Below, in pieces: positions 63,456 to 64,000 of a stretch of 64,000 nt of DNA. Source of the DNA: Aradus depressus (taxonomy: Eukaryota > Arthropoda > Insecta > Hemiptera > Aradidae); contig OY759216.1 of NCBI GenBank assembly GCA_963662175.1, positions 51,229,087-51,293,086 on the forward strand, given 5' to 3'. A program made the translations under genes and the position numbers. The first letter of the stretch is position 1. Each line of letters begins with the position of its first letter. The notes under the pieces are model-generated. The model did not search any database, was not told where the DNA came from, and saw only the letters and a list, made by a program, of their open reading frames with translations.

Positions 63456-64000
63456 GTACGTTCGTTCATGTTCACAGACCTAATAATAAGGTTACTACAG
63501 AGAGAGTATTTGAGTGATCGCGCAAAATATCGGAACATGAGATTTTGGTATTTTTCAGATGATGTTCGTATGTGGTATACACATGCACATTCTACACAGT
63601 AACAAATTTCGTATGCACGATAGTCCTTAATCGGATGAATATATAAGTTTTATATAAAAATAAAGATCAATTTACTTGTCTGTTCGGCCGCCGTTTATTG
63701 ATATGTATGTTCAATTTGTGCGGAAACGTTGAGTCCTAATTGAAAATGTGCCCTTAGAAAAAACGTTCTTCATGAAATTTCCAACTTTATTTTTGATCTC
63801 AGATTTGAGATAGGACCATAACGAAGAAAATTACTACGTGACAAATAATATGGAATGAAGATGTTGTACATTGTTGAAGGACCTCAGATTGCACCCAACT
63901 AGTGTGTTGACAAAATCAGCCTTTTCAATAAATATTCACTAATATCGGATAGAAGCTGTCAAGGACTTGAGGTGAAGACATCTTCTCTAGGAAGAAATTA

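Overview
This is an animal nuclear DNA window, most likely from an insect or close arthropod. It is AT-rich, has small exons with GT-AG introns, and is full of transposon-derived repeats. Apart from transposon remnants it holds one recognisable gene. That gene is a laminin alpha chain of the alpha-3/5 type, the family of Drosophila LanA, on the + strand. I call 47 consecutive exons from 12123 to 63455. Together they give 8,754 coding bases, an unbroken frame of 2,918 codons, and every splice junction keeps frame. The start lies upstream and the end downstream: the first part of the LN domain and LG3 to LG5 are not here.

Layout. 1-12122 is the 3' end of a very long intron, with dispersed repeats, SINEs, a 71-bp minisatellite and a clean hAT-type MITE. 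12123-16058 encodes the second half of the LN domain and the first LE module. 15851-24790 encodes the N-terminal run of LE (laminin EGF-like) modules. About 24790-35527 is the long LanA/alpha5-specific domain IV region without LE modules, carrying an RGD inside a short Cys-Cys loop. 35528-40175 is a second LE block. 41044-43760 is the laminin IV type A (L4a) domain. 43760-48700 is a third LE block. 48700-55786 is the coiled coil that assembles with beta and gamma chains. 56443-58515 is LG1 and 60660-63455 is LG2. The protein would be a secreted basement-membrane subunit: LN for network assembly, the coiled coil for trimerisation, LG modules for integrin and dystroglycan-type receptors.

The introns hold at least four truncated non-LTR retrotransposon pieces (two with clear target-site duplications), a tRNA-headed SINE family whose body resembles the V-domain of vertebrate V-SINEs, two or three TIR elements, and a dispersed repeat (called family A here) with a palindromic end. 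The most interesting signal is a recurring RNA-like motif in several unrelated-looking intronic repeats: CTGANGA, then a small hairpin, then GAAA, then a short self-complementary word ending in T, then a base and a short complement of the upstream flank. This matches the layout of the minimal, dimer-type hammerhead ribozymes known from Penelope-like retroelements. The host repeats are also arranged in tandem or as inverted pairs, as Penelope-like elements often are. All assignments come from reading the sequence; no database search was run.
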